Source: Thozetella sp. PMI_491
Lineage: Eukaryota; Ascomycota; Sordariomycetes; Chaetosphaeriales; Chaetosphaeriaceae
DNA: 64,000 nucleotides
Reading direction: 5' to 3'
NCBI GenBank assembly: GCA_021432635.1
Contig: MU270031.1
Location: 560,118-624,117 of the forward strand
The notes beneath the pieces are model-generated. The model did no database searches and was not told the DNA's origin. It saw only the letters and a program-made list of their open reading frames with translations. The position numbers were made by a program, and so were the translations under genes. Shown in pieces: positions 33,625 through 45,600 of the stretch (within the stretch, counting starts at the first letter, position 1; each line of letters starts with the position of its first letter).

Positions 33625-34203
33625 TTAGCTGTGGATCCACCTCCTCAAGAGACTCCTCCTTCGCTCCGGGTGGGCGTTGACCGGCGACCGGCGGAGGAAG
33701 TGCGCGGATTTGGTAGATGTGGGTGAGGTGGGGGATGCCGGCTCCTCGCGGGCGGAGCTCTCCGTAGGCGTGAAGCTATCGCTATCGTCTTTAGACGCCC
33801 GGCTGTTGCTGCTGCGGGGGGCCGAGTCTACGCTGCCCAACGTTTCGGTCTCGCGCAGCAGAGCTAGGTCGATGCTGTGCATACGCTCCATTTCGGGGGT
33901 GATCATGCCGTGGCTGATAGTTCGTTTGTGTTTGGCGAGGAAAGACCGTCGATGTCGAGAGAGAGCCTTGGAAACGCTGATGTCGTCGGCAGTGATGCAG
34001 GCGTCCGGGCCTACGCGGGCGTCTGGGTGCGGTAGTGACGTGTTGCCGACGCCACAAAAGTTGTCCGGGAAGCCTGTGTCACGGCTCCGGGGACGCAGCG
34101 AGGTTGGGCTCTGTGGGATGGACCCCATGGTTCCGCAGCTAGACCAGCTCGAATGGCGGGATCTACGTGGTCTGCGTAGGTGTGAAGACTTGGTGAGCGC
34201 CAT
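33625..34203 (-). CDS. Ser/Arg-rich protein of unknown function
   Basis: A single open frame of 192 residues starts at an ATG. I do not recognise the family. The N-terminus (MALTKSSHLRRPRRSRHSSW) is strongly basic. The centre has a more ordered stretch with VSKALSRHRRSFLAKHKRTI and MERMHSIDLALLRETETLGS, likely helical. The C-terminal third is Ser/Thr/Pro-rich and acidic, then basic again, ending in RRRSLLRRWIHS. The alternation of basic helices with Ser/Pro linkers suggests a phosphoregulated or nucleic-acid-associated protein, but this is only compositional. The long unbroken frame and plausible composition favour a real gene. A protein database search would settle it. Confidence 0.6.
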   Translation of the reverse strand: MALTKSSHLRRPRRSRHSSWSSCGTMGSIPQSPTSLRPRSRDTGFPDNFCGVGNTSLPHPDARVGPDACITADDISVSKALSRHRRSFLAKHKRTISHGMITPEMERMHSIDLALLRETETLGSVDSAPRSSNSRASKDDSDSFTPTESSAREEPASPTSPTSTKSAHFLRRSPVNAHPERRRSLLRRWIHS

Positions 34204-37200
34204 GCCGGCGGGGCAGAATGGTGTTTAATAAGAAAGGCAACACAAAGAAGATTGCTGGGGCGTATACAAGGAAAGCAGGGGGGCTGTTGCTGCGGAATCC
34301 CAGCCACGATTCGTGATGTGGACTGTGTGGAACAGGCGCGGTAAGAAACCGGAGTTAGGCCAAAGCTTGGCTGTGCTTGGGACGAATTACACGAAGAATG
34401 GTGCAGCAGGGGACGTTGGCATTAGAGTACGGCAAAGAGAACACCGAAGGGAGGGGGGGGCAAGCGAACAAAGCGAGTGGAGACCGAGAATACACCAGGT
34501 ACTCTCAACTTGCGATGAGACGCGATCTGTGTAGGAGGTGAATCCTGTCAAAGCCTATTTTGTTCACCGTCTGGCGCATGTGTCCAGGGCGAGAGGCTTT
34601 GGGGGAAGTCCGCGATTTAATATGCGGACAGTCCATTGCTGCGCGGCATTCGAGGCCCACGAGGCCCTCACAGCCGCCAAAAAAGAACCCAGAATAACCA
34701 CGACAACGTGGGTGGGCGTCTTTGTTGGCCTGTTTCCACCCGCTGGGCGCGCTGGTCCAGGGCAGCGATGGCGGGGGTGGACTCCAAAAGAGTGCGCTCG
34801 GAAGACGCTTGTCTCCGGTGGGCATTGCCTAGGGGCGATGACTGGCTGACAGGGACGCATGGTCTTACCTGGGGCGGGCTTAGGTGGAGAGAGGCTCGGG
34901 CAGCTCTCAGCCTGTGGAGGGCTTGACACGTTGGGGAGAGGGCCCCAACGGAAAATCGGCAACGGGCCAAGCGCGCGGCAGGCCAAATGACGACGGCCAA
35001 GTCGGACAATTGGCGAGCAGTGTTTCGACTGTGGTCTCTTGCTGGAGACCGGGTGGCCTCGGCTGGTAGTAGGACACCAAGGATACGCGGCGCTATGCGG
35101 ACGGTGTGGGCAGAGATGGAGAAAAGCCCAAGTTGGCGAGCAAATTGGTTGTAGTAGGGAGAATAGTAGGGAGAAATGGAGGTGCGCCCTTTCCATGAGG
35201 CAAATGGCCGACCCTGTCGGCCAAGGTCTGGGTGAGGGTGCCTTTATGAGAAACCATTTGGGCAGGTCTGACTGGCCCAGCCTGCAGAGTTGGCCTCGGA
35301 AGCTGCAGACCAAGTACTTCCGAGAGGCCAAGGGCACATGGCGCTACACCTGCAGCTCGCCAACAGGAACAATCTAGGCGTGGATTATGGCAATAAGCCA
35401 AGTGCGGTCAAGTGCCTCACCACGGCCAAAGTCTGTTCAAGGCCGTGCGGAAACGGTTTGACCGCCTCCCGCATCATTGGCCCGTGATATGGCCTGCAGC
35501 GTGCAGCACGGGGGTTGGTTGTCTCTCTCGGTCGGCCCAATCAGGCGGCAAACCCCTCCACGGCTCGGGAAGAGACAGACAGAGTGGTTCCAAAAGCAAT
35601 TAGGTATTATTAGGTGAGTATTCCGTAGGTAGTAGGCCCTTGAAAACGGGCCATCGAAACACACGCTTGGCTGGCTTGACAGTCGTGACAGGCTTGGCAC
35701 TCTTCACAAGCTCCCTCCCGCGCCGCCTCCCGGGCGCCTCGCCTCGGCCGGACTTCGCGGCGATTCGTTGCCAGCTTCGGGGCGCTTCGACGGCGTTCCC
35801 TTGCTCGAGTCACAGCCGATCGAGGCTTGCGAGGCTTGCTCGTGACGAACTCTACGGGAACGCGTATTGTGGCAACAGGTGTCCCTTGTCGTCGCCAATT
35901 GGAGCGCCTGTGGGCAGGAAACTTGCAGCCCCGAGCGCCATCGCGACTGGTTTGGCCCACGTCTTTGACATCAGCTAGATCGATCGGCGGTGAAGATCAT
36001 GCTTTTGGCCCGCCCCTCACAAACATGCGAGACATTGGACATTGGCTCAACAGCTTGCGGCAGTCGGAAAAGTGCCGGGCAGTCGGGCGACCTTGGTCGC
36101 GACGCAAGGCCGGGGCGTGACTGCATTAACTGCTGCTATTGGCATAGCCTTCCCCGCCCACCCCCGGGGGCCAGGACCAATGTCGTGCTGGATGCCGGCC
36201 CTGCCGTGGGTTGGCCCTGGCGGGGCGGGGTTGGAGGGAAGCCCAAGGGTCGCCGTCATGGCCAAACCGGCCGAGGAAATCTCGGGAAGGTGCCCACTTG
36301 GTCGGAGGGTTCAGAAGGGCGAGGAAGCCGCGAGATTGAGACAGCCCCGAATCCCCAAATCATACCGCGACTGAGCAAGTCGGCCGTTCCTTCCTGGGCC
36401 AAGGGCAGGTGGAAAGTTCAGCCTTGGGCTGGGGAGGTTCGCGCTGGAACGACAATTTCCACGAAGCATCTGCGATCGCGATGTGAGTAGCCAAACCTTC
36501 GCGGGCTTCTGCCTTTGTAACATCACCCGTCAAATTTAAGCATCAAGATCAGCAATCCAACGCTGCTGTTCTAATCCGGTCCGCTAAGGTTTATAGCTTT
36601 ACGGCAATGGCCGGCCCAAGGCGCCCGGACGCAGCGAGCGAGCACGCTCAGCACGCCCCTCGCTGTGAAGGGCGGCCTCACTGCTCCGTGAACCTTTTGC
36701 TTCCTCGCGCCGCTGGAATTAGCTTCAGCCCACCATCGCGCACGCCAGTGACGGCCGCGCACCTGCTGCTATAGCATCCCCTGGTCAAGGCTCAAGACAT
36801 TTCACTGTGTTGTGCATCACCAATTCACCGTGCATCAAACTTAGCCGCCCAAGTGTCTCACCACGCATACAGCCAGATGATCCCCGTTGCCGCCACGAGG
36901 TCTCATCGGCGGGCCGCGAGCACCGCCTGTGACTGGTCGATGTTTTCGAGCTGCCCCCCTAGTCTCACGGCATGCATGTTGATTTTTTTTCTCAATGCGA
37001 ACCCTGCTGCTCTCCCACCATACCTTATCTGGCCTGAGCGGCTCGCCCAAGCCAAAAAGAAAACGTGGGCCGGGGGAGAGGGCAGTGGTGGCAGGAGCGA
37101 GCGCAGGAGGACAGGTCATGCCCTAGTCCCTAGTCGAGCATCGACGACGTCGTGCCAGCCCTGTGCCTCAAGGCTCCAGAGAAATGATGCCAACACTCGC

Positions 37201-37832
37201 CCGGATGAGCTTCGCGTCTCGCACGGGTCAATCTACAGAACATTACTCAAGCATGAAACCCAGGTGATGATGCCGAGAGACCCAAGGGGGAGTCGTGGGA
37301 CCCCAACAAGCTAATCTTACGCCACACATCCACGGGCAAGCCGAACGATATGGTCACGACACCCTTAGTTACAATGACGGCACAAAACACGAAAGTTAGC
37401 ATTGTACGTTGGAGTTGATCGGCCTGGGGCCGGGGCTCTAACTCCGGTTCGAGACCCCGCTCAACCGGACTCGCAACCCCGCTCGCGGCCGGCGGACCAA
37501 ATGCCAAGCCGGACCCATGCTCCACCGTTGCGCCGAAAAGCTCCCCTCTTTCTCACGCTTTTTTGCAGCTACGCTTTGCCCCTGGACCAATGATACGGCT
37601 CCAATGGCTCCACCCCTGAGACAGAGAGGTGTGTCCGGGAGCGCATGCAGCGACAGTGGCCACTCGAGCGAAGCATACTACAGCAGCTTGTTGTTGGGAT
37701 TGCCACCATCGACAGGGTATTGAGAAAAGATCCTGATATTGCTCCTTGGTTTTTTTGCGTTTTTGTGCAAAGCACCACAGCAGTCGTCACACAGCTGACG
37801 TTGAAAGCTGCTCCCGGGTTAGATACACCAAC
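34204..37832. other. 3.6 kb gene-free interval rich in GGCCAA/TTGGCC words
   Basis: No gene is supported on either strand. From about 34360 to 36250, TTGGC, GGCCAA and TGGCC words are unusually frequent. It may be a long promoter for the methyltransferase gene or the residue of an old repeat. Nothing resembling reverse transcriptase, transposase or an RNA gene was seen. Confidence 0.5.
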
Positions 37833-39070
37833 ATGGCGGCAGAGACGACAGCCCACACAGTCGCTGAGTCGACCGAGCTCAGCAAGCAGTACGAGACCCC
37901 TATGGGGCTCGCTCACACAACAATGCAGGCACTGAAGGATCGCATTAAGCTTCACTATGACCTCGCGAGTGACTATTACCTGAGCCTCTGGTACGTGTCG
38001 TCACAACTAGCCCTCAGCGGTCCGAACAGCATAGCCCGCCCGGCCCTCAAGGGCATTAGGCGGGGACATGAGCGAGACGAATCTGATCCGTGCGGCTAGG
38101 GGAGAACATATCCACCATGGCTACTGGGCCACTGATGAGGCCAAGGCCAAGGACAGCAAGGAAGTGGCCCAGATCAACTTGATCATGTTGCTGCTGGAGA
38201 TCTCGTCGGTGCCGGAGGGCGCTCGTGTGCTGGACGTCGGCTGCGGGATCGGCGGCACCTCGCGCTACCTCGCGTCCCAACTGGGTTGCTCCGTCACGGG
38301 TATCACCATCTCGGGCAAGCAGGTCGAAATCGCCACGCGGCTGACCAAGGCCGAAGCCGCGAAAGAGACCGCCGGCTCCGGCAGCTCATCTGACATCGAG
38401 CCGGATGCTGACGGCTTCCTCAAGCTGGGCAAAGGCCGGGTCAAGTTCATCGAACTCGATGCCGAGAAGATGGGCGAGTTCTTTGCCGGTCAGACTGATT
38501 TCGATGCTGTATGGATCAGCGAGGCGTTAAGCCACTTCCCGAACAAGGCCTTGTTCTTCCATAATGCCCACAAGGTGCTCAAGCCTGACGGCAAGCTGGT
38601 GCTTGCGGACTGGTTCAAGGGAGAGAACCTTGGCGACAAGGAGTTTGACAACGATATCAAGCCAATCGAAGGTATGTACTCTGTCTTATTAGCCACACGG
38701 CCACCCAATTTAGTGATCCGGGCCGCTGACCTCGACCGATACCGCAGATGGAATGCTCCTTCCACCTCTCTGCACCCAACCGGAATATGTCAAGCTTGCG
38801 ACCGATGCAGGTCTGAAGGTAGTAGGAGGCCCGAAAGACATCAGCAAAGACGTCAGCAAGACCTGGTAAGTTCCAATCTAGTAACTAGAAGCCGCTTCTA
38901 TCTAACTATTTAGGGACATTTCGTGGGCGCTCGTCCAGAATCCATCCCTCTGGGCCTTCGCGTTGAGTCAGGGCAGAGACGGAATCGCCTTCCTCCAGGC
39001 CTTCCGTGCTATGAGGAGGGGATATGCGAACGGAAGCTTCCGCTATGCTGTAATGGCGTTCGGGAAGTAA
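37833..39070 (+). CDS. SAM-dependent methyltransferase of the tocopherol/sterol methyltransferase type
   Basis: Four exons (37833-37990, 38100-38671, 38748-38865, 38914-39070) encode 334 residues. The introns (109, 76 and 48 bases) have GTACGT, GTATGT and GTAAGT donors. The region HIHHGYW (residues 56-62) is typical of gamma-tocopherol and related C- or O-methyltransferases. SAM motif I is VLDVGCGIGG at residues 96-105. An acidic residue ends the second strand (FIELDAE), and ALSHFPNK and KPDGKLVLADW are later motifs. The N-terminal stretch IKLHYDLASDYYLSLW is also typical. A Ser/Asp-rich insertion (GSGSSSDIEPDADG) sits between strands 2 and 3. No signal peptide is present. Fungi do not make tocopherol, so the substrate is unknown; small-molecule methylation in secondary or lipid metabolism is the likely role. 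It converges with the But2-like gene. Confidence 0.93.
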
Positions 39071-39462
39071 ACAGGTTGTTATAATGAAGAGCCAGAGAAA
39101 ACCTGTCTTCAGGCGCACACGGCAGTCCTACCCTGCCGGCGCAACGCAAAGGTGCAGTCTTGCACACTTCGATGATCCGGTCACAGTCAAGGGTATAGCA
39201 CGCAGTCTGGAACACAATCATCAAGTCACATAAATATTCATATCAAGAAGTGATGCCTAGATGGCCTAGAGAGAGAGACATGAATCAGATGCTTGCCCAA
39301 GACGCCCACAATTATGCTCCTCACGCCGACCCTCGAAAGTCTCGTTCCATCTGAGAGGCGGCCATTTTGTTATCCTTTTCTTGACTCCCTTGCCACGCCG
39401 GGTCCAAAGTGTCTCTCGGTCAAGACCGCCGAAAGAAGAACACTACTACGTACAGGACTGTC
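39071..39462. other. Interval between convergent genes
   Basis: About 390 bases of 3' flanking sequence lie between the methyltransferase and the But2-like gene. Nothing distinctive was seen. Confidence 0.5.
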
Positions 39463-39951
39463 TTAGCAGTTGAATGTCATAAAGAGACCAGCCGTTGATG
39501 TCTCGCTAAAGTCGACGGAACCGCCCTGGGTGGCGGCGAGCTCCACTAGGTAAGACATGCTGGGGCGGCAGGCAAACGAGTTGATGGTGGCGAACTGCGC
39601 ACTCGCGCTCTGGGCGAAGTTGTAAGTGCCAACGAGGCTGCCGGGTGCCGGCCCGTCTACAGCGAAAACGTTGGCCTGCTGCGACCCTCCGGATACTTGG
39701 ATCGGATAATTTGCCGGAAACTGGACCACCAAGGAACACGGGCCGACAGCATTGCTCGGGATCGTGAAGGTTAGGGTCTCGGTCCGCGCGATTGCCGGGT
39801 TTTCGGCCAAATTGAAGTCGAAGGGAATAGCTGGCGAGGTCGGCGGCACGGTAGTGCAGGACCGCTTGGGCATCACACTGGCGTCTCCGGCAGGAGCGGC
39901 CGAGACGAGGCCAGAAGCAAGGGCAGCGAGGGCAATGGTGACGAACTGCAT
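39463..39951 (-). CDS. Secreted But2-like protein
   Basis: A single exon encodes 162 residues. The N-terminus MQFVTIALAALASGLVSAAP is a clear secretion signal, probably cleaved near Ala-Ala-Pro. The mature part resembles the But2 C-terminal domain family of filamentous fungi (ubiquitin-3-binding protein But2), with ETLTFTIPSN, CSLVVQFPANYP and a Cys near the very end. Four Cys in the mature part could form two disulfides. These proteins are usually small secreted or cell-wall-associated proteins without known enzymatic activity. The promoter has a consensus TATA box about 170-180 bases upstream, which suggests strong, regulated expression. Confidence 0.85.
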   Translation of the reverse strand: MQFVTIALAALASGLVSAAPAGDASVMPKRSCTTVPPTSPAIPFDFNLAENPAIARTETLTFTIPSNAVGPCSLVVQFPANYPIQVSGGSQQANVFAVDGPAPGSLVGTYNFAQSASAQFATINSFACRPSMSYLVELAATQGGSVDFSETSTAGLFMTFNC

Positions 39952-42663
39952 CTTGAGGGACGGTTGAGGTATGTATGAGGTCTTGGGGGTTCAAGTATAG
40001 TTTCGAGTGGCTTTGGAAGTTCCCGTTTGGTACTGCTGTTGGTGTAGACAAGCTGGTTCTTTTGCTGATGAGGGTATGTGGACGATAGGCTTCCCAAACT
40101 GCCTCAAGACCTGCCCGGTGACGCCTTTTATAGATTTCCTCGGCCCAGCCTCGAGCCCTCGACGCACTCGAGCTGCTGCGCAGAGCTCGCACTTCGGTGG
40201 CATTGGTGGCGGCATCTCGTCGCTTTCTTTGACGACAGCCCACTCGGTCAGACATCGGCATCGGGGGCAAGTAGTGGCAGCGCGCTGCAAGCCCGACAGA
40301 CCGCAACTTGGCATCTGACTATGCTAATACGAGAGCTAAATTAGGCGTCCCCTTCCGCCGCCTTCTTCTCGATCTGCCTTTTCGCCTGCGGCAAGATTCG
40401 AAGTGCCGACTAGCACCTGCAAACACCGACGCTAGGGCTCGCGTGTTGTGCCTCTGTTCAGCCCGGGCTGCGGGTTGACCCGATTCGAGGAAGGGAGCAG
40501 CGGCCTGCCTCGTGTTACTTCTGCAGCATACCGCGTCCCTTACTCTATGTCTCGTGGTCCAAGAATCACAACGCAGGGGTGGTGGGCTATGGTAGCGGCA
40601 GCAGCAGTAGAGAGGTGTGTACGGAACGTTTGTCGATTCGACAAACCGTAGGTGCCGGCCGCCCACCAATAATACTCCCACGGGCACCACTGTCGCTTCT
40701 ATTTACTTTACCAAGGTGTAGATGCTACCCTCCTTTCCAACTACATAACACCCGAAGTATAGGGCTGAGCTGAGCTCCCAGCTTTCCCCGCATTTCCGTA
40801 GCGCAGCTGCCGACGCCCCCCCGGAGCTCATCGCCGTTAGCCAGGTCTGACCTCTCTGCTGCAAAAGGCCTATTTGATGGCGCGAGGATCGTGGCGTAGC
40901 CAGGCATACGACCTTGTTTGTTCAACCCCAAGTTTGCCGTAGTTGCGTGTCCCCTCCCTCCTGGACATCAGCTCACCAAGCGAGAGGTATCAACCGAGGG
41001 CCTCGAGGGAGCCCAATAGACAGCCGGCCCGTCCTAGGCCATCTTTTGGTTTCACTTAGTCAAAGACTGCCCCGCCCCAGCATCCGCAAGGCTACCTGCC
41101 ACCAATGCGAGCAAACAAAGGACGGCGCGCGACCACACCCGAGGCAAGCGTGATCTCCGCCACCCGAGTCGGGCTGCCCCGGAATGGCTAAGAATAGCCC
41201 CCTACCTGCTCTAAAGATCAGATGCGCTACCGTACTGCGAGAGCCCGTCGTTGGCGGCTGGGAAGCCTTGCCGAGCGAGCCGCACCGGCATTGCAGGCCT
41301 CTCCCCCGCCCTTCCCCCCCGTTGGACATGGAGAAAAAGAGCGGTGCAAATCCTTAGCTTCTACACCTGTCTTGGCCGGTGAGACCAACGTGGCCCCGGT
41401 GCCGATGAACACGAGGTCAGGATCTTGAAGAGACCGCTTGGCTCTGGCGCGATCGACACAGCTACGCTCCCGTCGAGCCGGCACAGCCGCAGCGCAACGG
41501 CGTTTGTGTGAGCTCTTGGGATAGTCCAGGTTTAGAGCATGTTAAGAGACGATAGAGAAGGCTCCGCTTCGGGCACATGATGATGCGTTTTCTTAGGAGT
41601 GATGTGATCTTAGGAGTAATATAACCCACCTCGTCTTGTTGGCAAAGGCTGTCTAAGTGCTGATTAGGAAAACGACAGCTGCAGAGGATGCAACCTTCAA
41701 GCCGGAAGGAGCCCATCAGCTCCGCCACATTCAAGGGTTTCGGATCATTACAATGCTGAGCTGAGACCCCGGAACTTGAGAAAAAGGCCGAGACTGAGTC
41801 GCTTGAGAGCCAGCATGCTGTGGCCCTGGACTGGCGCGGTCTTGAGCCGGTCATAAGGTTCAAATGGATAGCGCCTAGGCATGCATCCCGTTCGCTCATC
41901 CACCGACCAAGCCTGGTTGGTCTCTTGGTCGGGTAGCTAAGCTGCAGCCTCGACTGTGCTGCCGTGTATCCCAGGACTCTATTGCTAAGCCCTCTTACCC
42001 AACCCTGATCGCGACCAGTAAACAGGCGGAGCCCTCTAACGTGTGAGTGGGAGCAGTCTTTAATTGGCGATATCTTTGTATCATACAAACTCGCGCGTCC
42101 ATTTGCAATCCTGCAACGAACGGCCCGAAAGCCAGGCGGGAGGTTCTAGCAAATAATAGATACCCAAGCAGTCCTGCCTGTATCCTGAGCCGTCTAACGA
42201 GAGGTGGTGCAACCAAATCGGATATCTCTTTCTTTCGCAGTTGGGGTATTGGGGTTTAGTACGACAAAGGAGACTAAAGACTATTGCCATCCTGAGGCTG
42301 CCTCATTCTGATTTCCGCCCAGCTCCGCTCCACGTTCTGTCTCGCTTCTCGAAGCAGGCCGGGGGGCTGTAGACTAGCTCTTGATCGGCCGAAGGGGTAT
42401 ACGCTAATACAAACACGGGATTGTGATAGTACACTTCCAGACAAAGGAAATAGCAGGAATCTGTGCAGCTTCGACGGGGCAAGAGATTTGTCATTAGGTA
42501 TGGAATGGGGGAGAAAAAAAACGGAATAAAAGACCGTAATCTCGTTGACGCATGTCCTGTCCAGTAGTGTTCTTGATATGTGTGTATGGGTATGTGTCAT
42601 GTCATCAACACTTTTTTACTCTTCTTCTCTCCCTCCGCCCCTCTCCAAGGGGTCTCGTCATCT
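39952..42663. other. 2.7 kb gene-free interval
   Basis: The first 200 bases are the But2-like promoter. A 208-codon minus-strand open frame at 41462-42088 has no protein-like pattern and is not annotated. The right edge is the 3' flank of kinesin-3. Confidence 0.5.
40124..40132 (-). promoter_or_regulatory. TATA box of the But2-like gene
   Basis: TATAAAAGG reads on the minus strand, about 173 bases before the ATG at 39951. It is a full-consensus TATA box, unusual in this window. Confidence 0.55.
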
Positions 42664-45600
42664 TCATCTCCTCCCATCCACGATGGCGTCCTCATCCTGC
42701 GGAAAGGCGCCGATACCAGGCCGAGGGCTAGCCGTGCCGCTGGCACTCGCACTCGAGGACGCGTAGCTCTGGTCGATGCGGAAGATCCAGTCAAGTTTGT
42801 CCCGCTCACTGCGTGCCGCAAACAGCCACGTGTTGTCGGTCCCGTAGATGGCAAACACACCTTGCTGCAGGCGTTCGCTGAGGCTGGCAAGGCCCTTGCC
42901 ACCACTGTTCCCGGTGCCGCCGGTGCCAGTCCAGATGGTGGAGATCAGCCTGCCAGAAGATGTCCTGCGGTGCCCCGCTGTGTAATCGCCATTTGCGCTC
43001 CCATTCGCTGCGCCGTTTTGACGGCCATCCGGACCAGGCTCGTGGTCGTAGTCATAGTTGTTGGTACCGTTTAGGAGTCCAAGGATGCCCGGCTGGCTGT
43101 CGACCCGCGAGTTCCTCAGGCTGACGATGCCGACCTCGTCGCCATCCGGCACGTTGTGGATGTGGAGGTATGGCCGTCGGAGCTCGACAAACCGCTTGAC
43201 CCAACGGGTGGAATCGTTGCTGGGCACGAGCAGGTAGCCGCCCCGCAGAACTTTCGGATTCTTGGGTACGCGGATGACGGTGGCGATGAACTCGGGATCC
43301 ACAAGCGACTCGGCGCTGATGCCATTGGCCGGCGGGTTCGTATTGACGGGGCTGAGGATCTTGAGCATCGGATCAGGGTAGCGTGTCCAGAGCTTGAGAC
43401 ACCGCTTCAGCAGCTCACTTTGGCTCTCATCGTACTCAGATGTGGGCTGCTCCGGCTCGGATGTCTCGGCATCTTTGTCTTCAGCTGGCTGCGATTCTTC
43501 CCTTGACGGCGGCTGCGAGTTCTCAGGCGTATCTTCGAGAAGTTCGGCGATTGAGTCTGTGTCACTCGCGACTGGGGGCGGCGGAAGGTCGTCGTCCGCT
43601 GGGCCGTTTCCCTCCGGTGTGGAGTACTGAAACCCGATCTTTCTCAGAAAGTTCTGAACGGCGACGATCTCGGCCGCTCTCCTTCTCTTCTTCTTAGAGT
43701 TGATGTAATCAGCCACCAGAGATACGCCGCGCGGCGTCCACGTCGTCAAGTTCTCCTCTCCCTTGACGTAGTCATGCTGGCTGTTCATCCTCCAGAGGTC
43801 GCCGACCCGCTTGATGGGGGCCGGCCGCATCTGTAGCGTGAATATGCCAGTGGTGGAGTGGACGATCCTGACGTTCTGCCAGAGCGCCGAGAACATAGAC
43901 TGCTGCCTCACGAAGCTCCTCGAGAGAATCTGGCAGCACACGTTCAGCGAGAACTTCATTGGCTCGGCGAGTTTCTCGGAGCTGATCTCCCAGGCCAGAG
44001 TCATCTGAACGCGGTACTTCTCGGCAGTGACACGGTCAAGTAATAGCGAGTTGTGCAGACTTGAGTCCCACTGACCGATCATGGTGATGCTGCGAGTGCC
44101 GTTGGCGTTCGTGCGGAAGAGAGGCTTCGACGAAAGCTTCAGCGGGATGTCGGGGGTGACAGAGCCCATGTCAGGTGTCTTGCCGGCCTGGTCGAGAAGC
44201 TGGACCTTGCCAACCCTGAATGAAGTCACCCCGTCCCAGGGCAGTGCGTCCCCAGAACTATGCGTGAGATTGATGGCCAGCCTTCTCTGCAGACCCTGGT
44301 GGAGCTGGAAAGTACCGCTGTCGAGCTCCCCTGTCTGCGTCACCTCGACGGGCTTGTACTCGCCGTTCTCGTCGAGCTCCATGATCTGTACTCGGGAGAG
44401 CAGGTCGTGCTTTTCTTCGGTGAAGAACTGTGCCTCATTGATCCTCGGAGCCTTGGGGTGGTTCCGGGAGACTGGGACAGCATCCCGCATGTCGTCCCAG
44501 CTGAGGAGTTTGTCGAGGTGCATTGTCGATACTTTGGCGAAGATGGCAACCCGCAAGGTCGATGTCTGGGACGCAAAGAGGGAGACGCTCATGCTATGAA
44601 CGCTCTCGAAGCGAATGGGCCCTTCGTCGAAGTCCTTGATCATCTGAGTCGTGGTAATGCCGCCTTCCTCCGAGATACCAGGGAGGAAGAGCTGCGCGTG
44701 GACGTCTGTGCCTTCCCGTTCCGCAAAGCCGACCATCTCGTGCATCACAACGTTGAACTTGAGCGTGTTCGATGGCGCCCGCGCACTTGACGGCTCTAGA
44801 GCTAGCTTGATGATACCAATTGCATGGGACGTGTGGGGGGACAGGACATCAAGTGTGAAGTCCTGCACCCGGCTCTCGAAGACCGCCTTGAGTGGGACGT
44901 CGGCTTCTCCAACCAGGGTAAACTCCGGCATGCATGTCTCGACAAAGGGGTTGTCAAGACTGAAATGCTGGGCGTACTCTGGCTGGTCCAGGTATTGGTA
45001 CATTTGGCGCATCTGTCTGACCCGGTCTTGGAGCTTCTCTAAGCTCCACAGGTGGACCACGCTGTGCTTGTAGTCGATGACTCGGACGCCGATGCATGGC
45101 TTCTGGGCGTCCTCGAGCGCGATGTCTTCGCCTTCAGACAGTCCATTAAGCACCATGTCGTAGGACGAGCACAGGGCATGGCCGACGTCCACCACAGTGA
45201 ATTGGAAGACGACATTCTCATCCAGTTCCTGGCTCATGATCTGAGCTTCCTTCAGCGTAGAGGCGTGCTGTAGAACCGCTTCGGCCATCTGGACATACTG
45301 GCGTCCGCGCCAATGCTTGGTGACGGCTTTTGCTTTCTCCATCTCTGCCTCAGACAGCTTGGGGTTCGCCTTGGGCCTCTTCAGAGGGTCCAGCTTCTCG
45401 ATCTTGTCCTCGAACTCGCGTCGTTGGACCTCCAGCTGCTTCTGCATGTCGGCCTTTAGTTGAACCAACGTCTCCTCCATGCGCGCCTTCTCCTTCTTGA
45501 TCTCTTCCACTTCGACATTGGCGGCCTCGGCGCTCTTGAGCTGGTCGCGATACTCCTCTTTCTGCTTCTCCAGCTGGTTTTGCATCTCCTCTCGCACCTC

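Noticed and set aside
37395-37475. GGTTCGAGACCCC resembling a tRNA T-loop
   Set aside because: The flanking bases do not form a T-stem and no acceptor, D or anticodon arms can be folded around it.
41462-42088. 208-codon minus-strand open frame
   Set aside because: The composition (high Cys, Arg, Ser and Leu, no domain pattern) looks like a chance frame; there is no splice context and no motif.
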